A stretch of 64,000 nucleotides of DNA from Proteinivorax hydrogeniformans (GTDB lineage Bacteria > Bacillota > Proteinivoracia > Proteinivoracales > Proteinivoracaceae), in NCBI RefSeq assembly GCF_040515995.1, contig NZ_CP159485.1:2666001-2730000 (forward strand), written 5' to 3'. A program made the translations under genes and the position numbers. Below are positions 1-7,858 of the stretch, piece after piece. Every line of letters begins with the position of its first letter. Positions within the stretch are counted from its first letter, which is position 1. A model generated the notes under the pieces. The model was not told the DNA's origin. It did not search any database and was given only the letters and a program-made list of their open reading frames with translations.

Positions 1-320
1 AAGGGCATGTGAGCCATGTTTTATCATCCCGTTTGAGCAGTCGCCCTATGGCTTGGAGTCTAAATGGGGCAAAAAAAATGGCATCTATGCGAGCTGTGGA
101 GGCAAACAAAGAGCAAGTTAAAGACCACTACCTAGAAACTTATAAGCAAAAAGACAATAAAGTAATTGAATTGACAACTGAAGTTAGGAAACAGTTAAAA
201 GATTTAAAAACGAGAAAAAAGATTGGCAAAGAAAGTTTTAGTAATGTTCCAGTAATGGAATATGGAGTAAACTTAACAAGAGTAGCGCTAAGAGGCCTTA
301 ATAATAAAATTAGCATTTAA
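1..320 (+). CDS. ISLre2-family (UPF0236) transposase, C-terminal fragment
   Basis: The frame is open from the left window edge to a TAA at 318-320; the first in-frame Met is at 9, but reading starts upstream with Gly-His-Val-Ser-His. The stretch GHVSHVLSSRLSSRPMAWS near the beginning is the signature I associate with the C-terminal part of ISLre2-type transposases (UPF0236), which usually ends with a basic, Lys-rich tail like the one here. Only about 105 residues are visible, so intactness cannot be judged. The role would be cut-and-paste or copy transposition of the element. The gene is followed by a GC-rich structured segment and then a decayed host gene, consistent with an IS end. The family call comes from a remembered motif, not a search. 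Confidence 0.72.
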   Translation, partial: GHVSHVLSSRLSSRPMAWSLNGAKKMASMRAVEANKEQVKDHYLETYKQKDNKVIELTTEVRKQLKDLKTRKKIGKESFSNVPVMEYGVNLTRVALRGLNNKISI

Positions 321-356
321 ACTAAAATGTTCTTGGTGAGCCCGGAGGTTACAGTA

Positions 357-505
357 GTGGCGCCGCAGGGAAGCCTTGGCAGACGGGGGCCCGCCTGTGG
401 TATAATGTCCTATACCGATGGGTTGGAAAAAAATGTAATGTCCTCGGAGCCGCCCATCGGTTTTTAAACAAGAACCACAGGCGGGGTGGATGTCAAGGCC
501 GCCAC
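357..505. repeat. GC-rich imperfect inverted repeat in the IS 3' tail
   Basis: Two inverted copies of a segmented motif face each other: GTGGCG at 357-362 with CGCCAC at 500-505, CCCGCCTGTGGT at 390-401 with ACCACAGGCGGG at 474-485, and ACCGATGGG at 414-422 with CCCATCGGT at 453-461. The whole folds into one long interrupted stem. It is clearly more GC-rich than its surroundings. It could be a structured RNA, a transposase binding region or a transcription block; the sequence alone does not say which. Confidence 0.7.
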
Positions 506-579
506 GGTCTTGTTAAATGTTATATGTATTGTGGAAGTGAGGTTCCTTTTTTTAACCTACAGTGTCTTGACACTATCAA

Positions 580-949
580 TTTATCCTTGATTTTAAAGCG
601 TAGCCATTAGTAAGTGTTATTATCTAACTTATAGACAGGCTGGTACATCTTATGGACCTTGTCCTCTTTTATACTATAACTTTTGTCTATATAAAGCTGT
701 CCATATTTTAATAAGTCCTTGATACAAGAACGAATTCCCCCTCCGACCTCGTAATTTCCAAGCGACGGCCAGAGCTGCTTTTCAAGTTTGTTCTCTTTTT
801 TATTATAATTATAGGGTACGGAAACATTTGTGTATCTTTCTACCTCCTCAATGCTAAAGGTAAAACGGTACATATTCAGAGGATCTAAGATGCATATTTT
901 CCTCTTCCATTAGCTGTTCAGCATATTCTTCAAACGCCTTCCAATCCAC
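580..949 (-). pseudogene. Decayed beta-lactamase-like serine hydrolase
   Basis: A GTG start at 949 with the ribosome site AGGGGGG opens a reading VDWKAFEEYAEQLMEEEN, which resembles the N-terminus of class C beta-lactamase-like (CubicO type) hydrolases. After about 20 residues the frame runs into DPLNMYRFTFS in another frame, and the open stretch 873-607 reads like the later part of such a hydrolase (NYEVGGGIRSCIKDLLKYG). The catalytic SxxK region is missing, so an internal deletion at about 880-895 is inferred. A TAA at 607-609 can be explained by one inserted A: skipping it continues YYGYAL until the IS edge near 580. This gives three lesions: deletion, frameshift, and 3' truncation. The family is recognised from memory; loss of function is nearly certain if the family is right. 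Confidence 0.62.
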
Positions 950-1196
950 ATTATCCCCCCCTAGTTAGACTAACCATTATAAACCTATTTCTACACTCGA
1001 ACCTTTAACACCTTTAATTTTCTGTTAATTTGTGGACTCATAATTGCTGTAATCGTTACCGCATAAAGTGAAACTTTGAAGTTTGGGGGGCTTACAGCCA
1101 GTTGACCTGAGATACAAAAAGATTCCAACCATCAAAGTCGATGATCAGAACCGTTTTTTATTTGTTTTGGGCTAGATACGTCCCAGCCTCTTTTGT
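950..1196. other. Intergenic, no gene recognised
   Basis: About 250 bp between the decayed hydrolase and ridA. A minus-strand TATAAT (976-981) lies about 27 bp before the GTG start at 949 and may be its old promoter. A short GGCT/AGCC stem just after ridA (about 1169-1188) is too weak to call as a terminator. No RNA gene or ORF was seen. Confidence 0.5.
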
Positions 1197-1580
1197 TTAT
1201 TTTACTAAAGCTATTGCTTCCATCTCCACTTGGACATCTTTTGGCAAACGGGCAACTTCAACGCAAGAACGAGCAGGCGGATTTTCTGTAAAGTACTGAC
1301 CGTATATTTCGTTTATTTTTCCAAAATCGTCCATGTTCTTAATAAATACTGTCACCTTAATAACGTTGTCCATTGAGCTGCCAGCAGCCTCAACAACTGC
1401 TTTTAGGTTGTCTAGCACTAGCTTTGTTTGCTCTTGCACATCTTGAGTAGGGATTTCCATACTTTGTGGATCTAGAGGAATTTGACCAGAGGTAAAGACC
1501 ATATCCCCAACCTTATTTGCTTGTGCATAGGGGCCAATGGCTTTTGGTGCTTTTTCTGTTGAAACGATAGTTCTGTTCAT
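1197..1580 (-). CDS. ridA: RidA family enamine/imine deaminase
   Basis: 127 residues, the full length of the YjgF/YER057c/UK114 (RidA) family. These small trimeric proteins hydrolyse reactive 2-aminoacrylate and other enamine/imine intermediates made by PLP enzymes. Visible family features are the N-terminal KAPKAIGPYAQA stretch, the FTSGQIPLDP segment, and the near-terminal PPARSCVEVARLPKDVQVEMEAIA block with the conserved Arg and Glu of the active-site cleft. The ATG is preceded by AAGGAGG at good spacing. It is a single gene divergent from pgeF, with its own promoter in the shared 80-bp region. A detoxifying role fits an organism with many PLP-dependent amino-acid reactions. Confidence 0.95.
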   Translation of the reverse strand: MNRTIVSTEKAPKAIGPYAQANKVGDMVFTSGQIPLDPQSMEIPTQDVQEQTKLVLDNLKAVVEAAGSSMDNVIKVTVFIKNMDDFGKINEIYGQYFTENPPARSCVEVARLPKDVQVEMEAIALVK

Positions 1581-1615
1581 TAATGAAACCTCCTTAAATT
1601 TTTTGATATAATAGT

Positions 1616-1645
1616 ATTATAGGTTAACCTTTAAATATCCTGCAA
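1616..1645 (-). promoter_or_regulatory. Sigma-A type promoter for ridA
   Basis: On the minus strand, TTGCAG (1640-1645) and TATAAT (1616-1621) are separated by 18 bp and lie 36 bp or more upstream of the ridA ATG. A plus-strand TATAAT at 1607-1612 may serve pgeF, but without a good -35. Confidence 0.45.
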
Positions 1646-1667
1646 AAAAATAAATGAGGTGAATGTT

Positions 1668-2405
1668 ATGTGTGTTTATAAGTTTAATAACGATGGTTTA
1701 AATATTTTTGTATCCACAACCGATATAGGCTCTTTTAAGACAGATGCTGCTACAAAGCTTCCTCCTGCAGAAAGCTTTAAAAGGCTACATGAAAAAACCG
1801 GTGTACCTTTAGATAGAATTGTGCGCCCGAATTTAGCCAACGATTGCTATCACAAAAAAGTGAACCTAGCAGACGGAGGGCGTGGCGTGCTCACCTCAAA
1901 AGAGATAATAAAAGACATAGATGGGCTAATAACTACTGACGTTGGTCTATACTTGGCGATTACAACAGCTGACTGCTATCCCATTGTGTTACATGACTTT
2001 CGCAAAAATATCTTGGCTTTAGCCCATGGTGGCTGGAGAGGGGTTGTGGGTAGGCTAGAAGTTAGCCTACTTAAAAGAATGCTAACTTTAGGTGCTAGGC
2101 TTGAAGATATTTCTGTAACTTATGTAGCTGGCATCTGCGATAAATGTTATGTGCAACATGATCAATATTTATATGACGTGTTTATCAATAAATACCGTTA
2201 CCCTTCCAATATTGTTGGTAAAAAAGGTGATTTTTATACTGTTGATATAGCGGCGGCTTCACAGCATAATTTGCGACAGGCAGGTTATCGAGGAAGTTTT
2301 AATAACTTAAACTTGTGTAATTTTTGTGACGAAAAACTATTCTCGGTACGCAGAGATGGAAGAAATACCGGTCGTATTATAACTTTAGTCGGTATGGATC
2401 AATAG
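1668..2405 (+). CDS. pgeF: Peptidoglycan editing factor PgeF (YfiH/LACC1 family, laccase domain)
   Basis: 245 residues from the ATG at 1668. An in-frame GTG at 1659 exists, but it lies inside the ribosome site GAGGTG (1656-1661), so the ATG is preferred. The family carries Cys and His metal/catalytic residues: here TTADCYP followed by ALAHGGWRG, the hallmark ADC...AHxGWRG pair, plus an upstream His in DCYHKKV. The C-terminus has NFCDEKLFSVRRDGRNTGR, the usual closing motif. Members act on purine nucleosides and affect muropeptide composition. The stop codon (2403-2405) directly abuts the stop of the convergent nucleoside hydrolase gene with no spacer, and no terminator was seen between them. 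Confidence 0.93.
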   Translation: MCVYKFNNDGLNIFVSTTDIGSFKTDAATKLPPAESFKRLHEKTGVPLDRIVRPNLANDCYHKKVNLADGGRGVLTSKEIIKDIDGLITTDVGLYLAITTADCYPIVLHDFRKNILALAHGGWRGVVGRLEVSLLKRMLTLGARLEDISVTYVAGICDKCYVQHDQYLYDVFINKYRYPSNIVGKKGDFYTVDIAAASQHNLRQAGYRGSFNNLNLCNFCDEKLFSVRRDGRNTGRIITLVGMDQ

Positions 2406-3311
2406 CTACTTTAAGGTATCCATATAGAAATTTAAAAATTCCTTAGCATCGACTTTAAGACAAACGTCTACAGGATGACCTGTGTCACTTTGTACAATCT
2501 TACCTCTCTTAACACCCTCTTCTTCAACAACCTCTAAATACATAGGGGTTGTTTTTACTATCTCTTCGGTTATAGCCACTCCCACAGCTAGCGGGTCATG
2601 TAAAGCGCATCCTGATAACTTATTTACATCCCTATACTTACCTAAATAAAATCTTGTCATTTCAACTACTGCATCTGCTATTTTATTGTTATAACCTTTA
2701 ATCTCCTCTAAATTTTCAGCTGTTAGTAGTACCTTTAGCGTTACATCAAGGCCTACTAGCTTTTTATTGCAGCTGCTTGAAAATACAGCGCCTGCAGCCT
2801 CAGGGTCGGCATAAATGTTAAACTCAGCTTCTTCAGATACATTTCCCTTCACATTAACAGCTCCGCCCATTATTATGATTTCTGCTATTTTACTTTCTAT
2901 GTTTGGATATTTATTTAAAAGCTTAGCAATGTTAGTCAAAGGCGCTACAGCAATGATAGTAACTTCATTAGGATATTTATTAATTTGTTCAGCCATAAAA
3001 GATATTGCATCCTGAGAAGAGATATTTTCTTCAGTTTCTGACCAACTAAAAAAACCAAGCCCTGTTGGTCCATGAATGTGCTCAGCTGTATGAACTTTCT
3101 TTTTTAAAGGCATCGCCGCTCCTGCATAAACTTTGCATTTTGCGTTTAAAATATCTAAGATTTTAGCGGCATTTTTTGTGGTTTTGTCTAAAGATAGGTT
3201 GCCTGCTACTGTGGTTACTCCTAAAATATCTAATTTTTCACTTTTAAATGCTAACGCAAGAGCCATTGCATCGTCTATTCCAGGGTCTACATCTAAAATT
3301 ACTTTTTTCAT
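2406..3311 (-). CDS. Inosine-uridine preferring nucleoside hydrolase
   Basis: 301 residues from the ATG at 3311, which has GGAGG at ideal spacing; a longer frame to 3338 lacks a ribosome site. It cleaves the N-glycosidic bond of ribonucleosides to give base plus ribose. The N-terminal DVDPGIDDAMAL is the DxDxxxDD calcium/ribose-binding signature, and GCALHDPLAV near residue 235 is the second signature with the catalytic-loop His and Asp. There is no signal peptide, so it is cytosolic. It follows a ribokinase gene by 13 bp in the same orientation, so the pair would convert nucleosides to free base and ribose-5-phosphate. Substrate preference within the IUNH family cannot be fixed from sequence. 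Confidence 0.93.
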   Translation of the reverse strand: MKKVILDVDPGIDDAMALALAFKSEKLDILGVTTVAGNLSLDKTTKNAAKILDILNAKCKVYAGAAMPLKKKVHTAEHIHGPTGLGFFSWSETEENISSQDAISFMAEQINKYPNEVTIIAVAPLTNIAKLLNKYPNIESKIAEIIIMGGAVNVKGNVSEEAEFNIYADPEAAGAVFSSSCNKKLVGLDVTLKVLLTAENLEEIKGYNNKIADAVVEMTRFYLGKYRDVNKLSGCALHDPLAVGVAITEEIVKTTPMYLEVVEEEGVKRGKIVQSDTGHPVDVCLKVDAKEFLNFYMDTLK

Positions 3312-3324
3312 TTTGTTCCTCCTA

Positions 3325-4200
3325 TTAAAAAATTTCATTTATCCTAGGCAAAGAGCTCTGGGCACCCATTTTTGTTACAGTTTTTGCAGCCACTTTAATG
3401 GCAAAGCCTATGGCCTTTTCTATATCTTCACCTCTTGATAGCGCTGCAGCTAGCGCCCCAGAAAAACTATCCCCTGCAGCTGTCGTGTCAACTGTCTCTA
3501 CTTTTATATTTGCAAATTCAGTTTGCCCATTTTCATTAAATAGTATAGCTCCATCTCTGCCTAAGGTTATAATCACTTGCTTTACTCCTTTATGCAAAAG
3601 AAATTCAGCTGCTTTGTTTATACAGTCATGCCCAGAAATTTCTTTCGCTTCCCCTTGATTTGGCTTTATGATGTCTATATATTGATAGATACTTTCTGGA
3701 ATTGTTAATGCAGGTGCGGGATCTAATATTACTGTGGCTCCAGCACTTTTTGCTATTTTTGCAACATGCTCTACTGTGGGAAGGGGTATTTCAAATTGAA
3801 GTAAAACGGTATCTTTAGATGATATTAAGTCGTTGGGTATATCCTTAGGCTCTAACAGACCATTTGCTCCCGGTATTACCACGATAGAATTTTCGCCTAC
3901 TTCATCTATTGTTATAGCTGCTAAACCAGTCTGATTTTTTTTAAAGCTAATATAGTCGGTGTTTATATTCTCACGTTTTAGATCCTCAAATATTTCAAGC
4001 CCATATTGATCGTTACCAACTGCGCCAACCATCGTAACTGAAGCGCCTAGCCTTGCAGCTGCAACAGCTTGGTTTGCTCCTTTGCCACCATTAAACTGGA
4101 AATGTGTATCACCTATCACAGTTTCCCCAGGTATAGGATGCCTTTTCGTATTAAAAACTAGATCTTTGTTAATGCTTCCAACTACTATAACTTTTGACAC
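3325..4200 (-). CDS. rbsK: Ribokinase (PfkB family)
   Basis: 291 residues if translation starts at GTG 4200. The in-frame ATG at 4209 directly abuts the AAGGG of the ribosome site, which sits at good distance only from the GTG. Ribokinase phosphorylates ribose at O5 using ATP. PfkB signature 1 is visible as FNGGKGANQAVAAARLG and signature 2 as DTTAAGDSFSGALAAALSRG with the catalytic Asp in AAGDSF. It is co-directional with the nucleoside hydrolase 13 bp downstream, forming a nucleoside salvage operon. No ribose transporter lies nearby, which suggests that ribose comes from intracellular nucleoside cleavage. Confidence 0.93.
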   Translation of the reverse strand: MSKVIVVGSINKDLVFNTKRHPIPGETVIGDTHFQFNGGKGANQAVAAARLGASVTMVGAVGNDQYGLEIFEDLKRENINTDYISFKKNQTGLAAITIDEVGENSIVVIPGANGLLEPKDIPNDLISSKDTVLLQFEIPLPTVEHVAKIAKSAGATVILDPAPALTIPESIYQYIDIIKPNQGEAKEISGHDCINKAAEFLLHKGVKQVIITLGRDGAILFNENGQTEFANIKVETVDTTAAGDSFSGALAAALSRGEDIEKAIGFAIKVAAKTVTKMGAQSSLPRINEIF

Positions 4201-4308
4201 AATTATCATCCCTTCTGCAATGATATAAATATGATTTTCTAAAAAAAGCTACAAAAATATTTGTTAAAGCATTATAATGAAAATGAATAAAGTTTAGGGG
4301 GTCGTAAT

Positions 4309-5274
4309 ATGATTAAGGCCATACAGAAGAATATTCATTTTTTTACCGGTTTAGGATATGCTACTATTTTTGGTTTTTCTTTTATGTTCACTGCTGAGAT
4401 TTTAGAATACATCTCTTCACCGTTTCATCTTTTAAGCTTTCGCTTTATATTTGCTTTTTTAACTATGACGATAGTTCAGCTTGCGTTAGGCAGCAGGTTG
4501 AAGGTTAAGAAGGTACCTATTTCCAAAAAGTTGTTATTGCTGGTATTTTTCCAGCCTTTTCTTTACTTTAGCGCTGAGACAACAGGGGTTAGGATGACCT
4601 CTTCTTCAGAAGCAGGTATGATGATTGCATTGATTCCAATTTTCGTAGCAATATTTAGCGCCATATTCTTGAAAGAGCATCCAAAAAAAATTCAAATCCC
4701 TTTTATCTTGTCGTCTGTTTCAGGGGTTGTCTTTATTGCCATCATGCAAGGAAGGGCTGATGGTGAAGTTATTTCTAATTTAGCTGGAATTATAGTTTTG
4801 CTTGTGGCAGTATTGGCCGGTGCCGGTTTTAACATAACTTCCCGTAGTCTTTCTGTGTCGTTAACACCATTTCAACGCACTTATTCTATGATGGGGGCAG
4901 GCGCTGTTATATTTACAAGTATAGCGGTTATACAGCAAGCTGTAAGGGGTGAATTAACTTCCTTTTTCCAGCCTCTTACATATACTGAAGTACTCTTTCC
5001 ATTACTTTACTTAGGTATTTTATCTTCAGTTGTAGCATTCTTTTTAATTAACTTTACATTGTCGAGAGTTAGCGCAGCTCAAGGGGCGGTATTTGCAAAC
5101 CTTGTAACAGTAATTTCTATCACCGCTGGTGTTTTTATTAGAGGTGAGTCCTTCTACTATTACCACCTGATTGGAGCTATCTTTATTATAACCGGTGTGC
5201 TTGGTACTAACCTTTTAGGAAAACAAACGCCTGTGTCCACAAAAAGCCTATATGTAAAACAAAAAGCAAGTTAA
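4309..5274 (+). CDS. DMT-superfamily (EamA) transporter
   Basis: 321 residues with about ten hydrophobic segments arranged as two EamA repeats (roughly residues 10-140 and 155-300), typical of drug/metabolite transporters that move small solutes across the cytoplasmic membrane. Family cues are the Ser-rich MTSSSEAGMMIALIPIF segment after helix 3 and a matching SAAQGAVFANLVTVIS segment in the second half. The ATG is preceded by AGGGGG. It is a single gene transcribed opposite to its neighbours and followed by a hairpin. The substrate cannot be inferred. Confidence 0.9.
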   Translation: MIKAIQKNIHFFTGLGYATIFGFSFMFTAEILEYISSPFHLLSFRFIFAFLTMTIVQLALGSRLKVKKVPISKKLLLLVFFQPFLYFSAETTGVRMTSSSEAGMMIALIPIFVAIFSAIFLKEHPKKIQIPFILSSVSGVVFIAIMQGRADGEVISNLAGIIVLLVAVLAGAGFNITSRSLSVSLTPFQRTYSMMGAGAVIFTSIAVIQQAVRGELTSFFQPLTYTEVLFPLLYLGILSSVVAFFLINFTLSRVSAAQGAVFANLVTVISITAGVFIRGESFYYYHLIGAIFIITGVLGTNLLGKQTPVSTKSLYVKQKAS

Positions 5275-5312
5275 GGTAGCTATCTATAGCTTTATCATGC
5301 TAAAACAATTTA

Positions 5313-5346
5313 AATTCCTGGTAAGAGTAATTTCTTAACAGGAATT
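5313..5346. terminator. Hairpin between convergent genes
   Basis: AATTCCTG (5313-5320) pairs with CAGGAATT (5339-5346), and the stem continues as TAAGA/TCTTA after one mismatch. ATTTTATTT follows on the plus strand. It probably ends the EamA transcript and may also stop the opposing one. Confidence 0.6.
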
Positions 5347-5349
5347 ATT

Positions 5350-6144
5350 TTATTTAAAATAACTGCATGGCCGCCTACAAGGACATTTTTGTTTGGTGCC
5401 CTTTAGCTCTTTTTCACCTTTAATCTCTTTTAAGTCACCGAAGGCTTGACTTACCTTAGTGTCTTCCCCTTTAAGCAGCATTGAAATGCTACCTTGACTT
5501 GCACCAATACCGCCTGCTGCAAAGGGAGTGGCTTCTATATCATACAAACGGTTTATTGCTTCAGTTTCCGAAATTACTTGTCCAGTGGTAACAGGAACTA
5601 AGCCCACTGGCATCCCTAATGAATAATCTATCTCCTCTATTCCTCCCACTAGTGAAGCCTGGTGTACAGACGGAATTAACTTTTCTAAACCTACTGGTAA
5701 AATTAGGTGAACACCTCTTGCAATTACGGTTCCTAATGCTGCTCCAATAGTTCCCCCTTGAGGGTGAGCCACCATTATACCCACATTGTTGTTAATGTCC
5801 ACTGCATTTCCGCCTTTTATAAAGACATCATCTTTGCCTAGCTTATCTAACGCTTCCACCCAACTCAGATCAGATATTTTACCTTTATCCAACACAATTG
5901 GAGCTATTCTTTCTTCTTCGGGAGTTATGCATCCTCTGCCTTGACATACGACTCCAGCTGTATAAAGCTCTTTATTTAATTTTTTCCCTGTTAATTCTTC
6001 TGCTATGTAGCCATTAGTAGTCCCTCCTGCTATCACTATCATGCCATTTTTGATAGCGCTTTTTACTTGAGGAAGCTTAGCTACAGATTTAGCAATTAAT
6101 CTTTTACTCTCCGAAACATTTAAAGTAACTAAAGCTTTTTTCAC
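5350..6144 (-). CDS. Conserved protein of unknown function with Cys-rich C-terminal tail
   Basis: 264 residues from a GTG start with AAGGAGG upstream. I do not recognise a characterised family. The N-terminal half has a glycine-rich segment NGMIVIAGGTTNGYIAEEL and a later DVFIKGGNAVD segment that recall CoA-transferase/NagB-like Rossmann folds, but this is only an impression. It is predicted soluble with no membrane helices. The last residues KCPCRRPCSYF contain three closely spaced cysteines plus two arginines, a possible metal or redox site; one further Cys-x3-Cys lies in VVCQGRGCITPEEE. The gene stands between an EamA exporter and arcA and is separated from arcA by a hairpin, so it is probably its own transcription unit. 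Confidence 0.75.
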   Translation of the reverse strand: MKKALVTLNVSESKRLIAKSVAKLPQVKSAIKNGMIVIAGGTTNGYIAEELTGKKLNKELYTAGVVCQGRGCITPEEERIAPIVLDKGKISDLSWVEALDKLGKDDVFIKGGNAVDINNNVGIMVAHPQGGTIGAALGTVIARGVHLILPVGLEKLIPSVHQASLVGGIEEIDYSLGMPVGLVPVTTGQVISETEAINRLYDIEATPFAAGGIGASQGSISMLLKGEDTKVSQAFGDLKEIKGEKELKGTKQKCPCRRPCSYFK

Positions 6145-6211
6145 CTTGTTATACCTCCTTTTTATTAATTATAGCAAAGAAACTAGAATTTCACTAGATG
6201 TAAGCTAACAT

Positions 6212-6244
6212 AAAGGAACATAGCTAAACTAGCTATGTTCCTTT
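6212..6244 (-). terminator. Terminator after arcA
   Basis: A perfect 14-bp stem, AAAGGAACATAGCT with AGCTATGTTCCTTT, with a 5-nt loop, starting 21 bp after the arcA stop. The U-run is short. Confidence 0.7.
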
Positions 6245-6265
6245 ATTCATTTTGTTCATTTATTT

Positions 6266-7468
6266 TTAAAGCGAGAGTCTGTCAAAGGGCATCGACATAC
6301 AGCGAGGTCCTCCCCTACCACGAACTAGTTCTGAACCTTCAAATTCGATAACTTCGATACCATTTTTCCTCATTATATCGTTAGTTACAGTATTTCTATT
6401 GTAGGCAATCACGGTTCCTGGGGCCAAAGCTAAGGTGTTAGTGCTATCTCCCCACTGCTCTCTTGCCGCTGTAATTGGGTCGTCGCCACCGGTGTGGATT
6501 ATGTTAACTTTATAACCCAAAGAGTCGGAAAGGGCCTGTTTTAGTTCTCCTGCTTTTTGAGCTTCTACTTCTTTTGAGTTTTTTGCAGTGAGCCTATAGG
6601 CATAAACCTCATCTTTTATTCCAGGATATAAAATAAATTTATCCCTGTCCACCATGTTAAACACTGTGTCTAAGTGCATGTAAGCTCTTTTTGCTGGTAT
6701 TTGTAGCACTAAAACCTCTTTTACAATACCTTTGTCAATTAAAAGCTGCTGAGCCACTGTTTCTATAGCTTGCTCGGTGGTACGCTCGGAAAGTCCGATA
6801 ATTAGCAAGTCTTTAGAAGCAACTATCACATCTCCGCCTTCTAAACCTCGGGGTACAGGCTTATCAAGGGCATTTTCATATTCTGAAAACTTAGGGTGAT
6901 ATTTAGTAATATATTCCATAAACAGTGTTTCCCTTTGTCTAGAATCATTTAGCATAGAGCCTAACATCATATTTTTTCCTATGGTTACACTTTGGTCTCT
7001 AGAAAAATACATGCTAGGTATCGGCGCTAAGTAAAATGGGAATGTTTCCTTTGTTTGATCTGATAACGATTTACATGACTTAAGTGTCTGAACATAGTCC
7101 TTCTTCAATCCTCTAATCAGTGTTCTTACAACATAAGAAGCTTCTTTTCCCATTAGGTAATCATGGACAGCTTCTCTTGTTCCGATATTAGCGATATGAC
7201 TTAGGTTTAGGTGCTTGATGATAAACTCTTCTTTTAAGCTTTCCGTCTGCAAAACCTCTTCAATCAGATCAGTTAGATAGAAAACTTTTATTCCTTGGGT
7301 CTCCAAATTTTTAACAAACAAGTCGTGCTCCTTTTGGGCTCGACCAAGCCACGGGATTTCATCAAACAACAGTTGCTCCAAATATTTAGGCGTTAAGTAT
7401 TCAAGTTCATCCGATGGTCTATGCACTATTACTTTTTTTAATTGTCCAATATCTGAATTAACAGGCAT
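6266..7468 (-). CDS. arcA: Arginine deiminase
   Basis: 400 residues, the usual family length (about 400-415). It hydrolyses arginine to citrulline and ammonia, the first step of the ATP-yielding arginine deiminase pathway. Visible catalytic features are EGGDVIV with Glu/Asp, the HLDTVFNMVDRD segment carrying the catalytic His and Asp, and the nucleophilic Cys near residue 390 in GGPRCMSMPF. The ATG is preceded by AGGAGG. Ornithine carbamoyltransferase and carbamate kinase are not adjacent, so the rest of the pathway would be encoded elsewhere. Expression regulators are not visible nearby. Confidence 0.97.
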   Translation of the reverse strand: MPVNSDIGQLKKVIVHRPSDELEYLTPKYLEQLLFDEIPWLGRAQKEHDLFVKNLETQGIKVFYLTDLIEEVLQTESLKEEFIIKHLNLSHIANIGTREAVHDYLMGKEASYVVRTLIRGLKKDYVQTLKSCKSLSDQTKETFPFYLAPIPSMYFSRDQSVTIGKNMMLGSMLNDSRQRETLFMEYITKYHPKFSEYENALDKPVPRGLEGGDVIVASKDLLIIGLSERTTEQAIETVAQQLLIDKGIVKEVLVLQIPAKRAYMHLDTVFNMVDRDKFILYPGIKDEVYAYRLTAKNSKEVEAQKAGELKQALSDSLGYKVNIIHTGGDDPITAAREQWGDSTNTLALAPGTVIAYNRNTVTNDIMRKNGIEVIEFEGSELVRGRGGPRCMSMPFDRLSL

Positions 7469-7547
7469 TAGTTAACCTCCTAAAATAGAAATATAGCTCT
7501 CTTTCTTATCTTAGTATTAGAAGGTTACAAACAAAAAATACGAAAAA

Positions 7548-7571
7548 GCGACAAGATTATGCTCTTGTCGC
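7548..7571 (-). terminator. Terminator of the mini membrane-protein pair
   Basis: GCGACAAGA pairs with TCTTGTCGC around a 6-nt loop and is followed on the minus strand by TTTTTCG. The TAA stop of the second small gene (7557-7559) lies inside the hairpin. Confidence 0.8.
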
Positions 7572-7712
7572 CAGCAAATTATATAATGTCATCAATAAAG
7601 TCGCAGAAAAAACCACTAGCACTCCAGTAAAAAAACCAAAAGCTAGAAGCAGCGCTACATTGACTCCTGTTAACTCATACAAAAGTTGAGCAAACTCACT
7701 AAAAATGTTCAT
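7557..7712 (-). CDS. Small membrane protein, 51 aa (second of a pair)
   Basis: 51 residues starting MNIFSEFAQLLYELTG, with one hydrophobic helix (LLLAFGFFTGVLVVFSATLL) and a short tail LYNLLATRA. The ATG overlaps the stop of the preceding 41-aa gene as ATGA, which implies translational coupling. Its helix resembles that of the upstream peptide (LALGFCIGVWV versus LAFGFFTGVLV), so the two look paralogous. The stop lies within a rho-independent terminator. Function is unknown; a holin-like, toxin-like or membrane-complex accessory role are all possible. Confidence 0.6.
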   Translation of the reverse strand: MNIFSEFAQLLYELTGVNVALLLAFGFFTGVLVVFSATLLMTLYNLLATRA

Positions 7713-7834
7713 TCATTTTCACCCCACTGTGCGTATATGAAATTGACTAACCCTTTTAATATATCAACAGAAACCCAAACTCCTATACAAAAACCTAAGG
7801 CTAAAAATAGCGCTGTTAAAATGGTCTCAACCAT
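7709..7834 (-). CDS. Small membrane protein, 41 aa (first of a pair)
   Basis: 41 residues from an ATG preceded by GGGAGGAGAG at workable spacing. It has one membrane helix (LTALFLALGFCIGVWVSV) and a C-terminal part IYAQWGENE. It is the first gene of a two-gene unit with its own promoter and terminator, overlapping the 51-aa gene by ATGA. I know of no named family. The support comes from the ribosome site, the coupling, the promoter/terminator pair and the resemblance of the two helices, not from recognised homology. Confidence 0.6.
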   Translation of the reverse strand: MVETILTALFLALGFCIGVWVSVDILKGLVNFIYAQWGENE

Positions 7835-7858
7835 GTTATATCTCTCCTCCCTAACTAA

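Larger units (their letters stand above)
1..579 (+). mobile_element. Right part of an ISLre2-like insertion sequence
   Basis: It contains the transposase C-terminus (to 320) and a 3' non-coding tail. A plausible right terminus lies near 555-575, where the dyad AGTGTC-TT-GACACT (561-574) occurs just before sequence that can be read as serine-hydrolase coding DNA. The left end is outside the window, so terminal inverted repeats and target duplication cannot be checked. The exact boundary is an inference. Confidence 0.45.
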
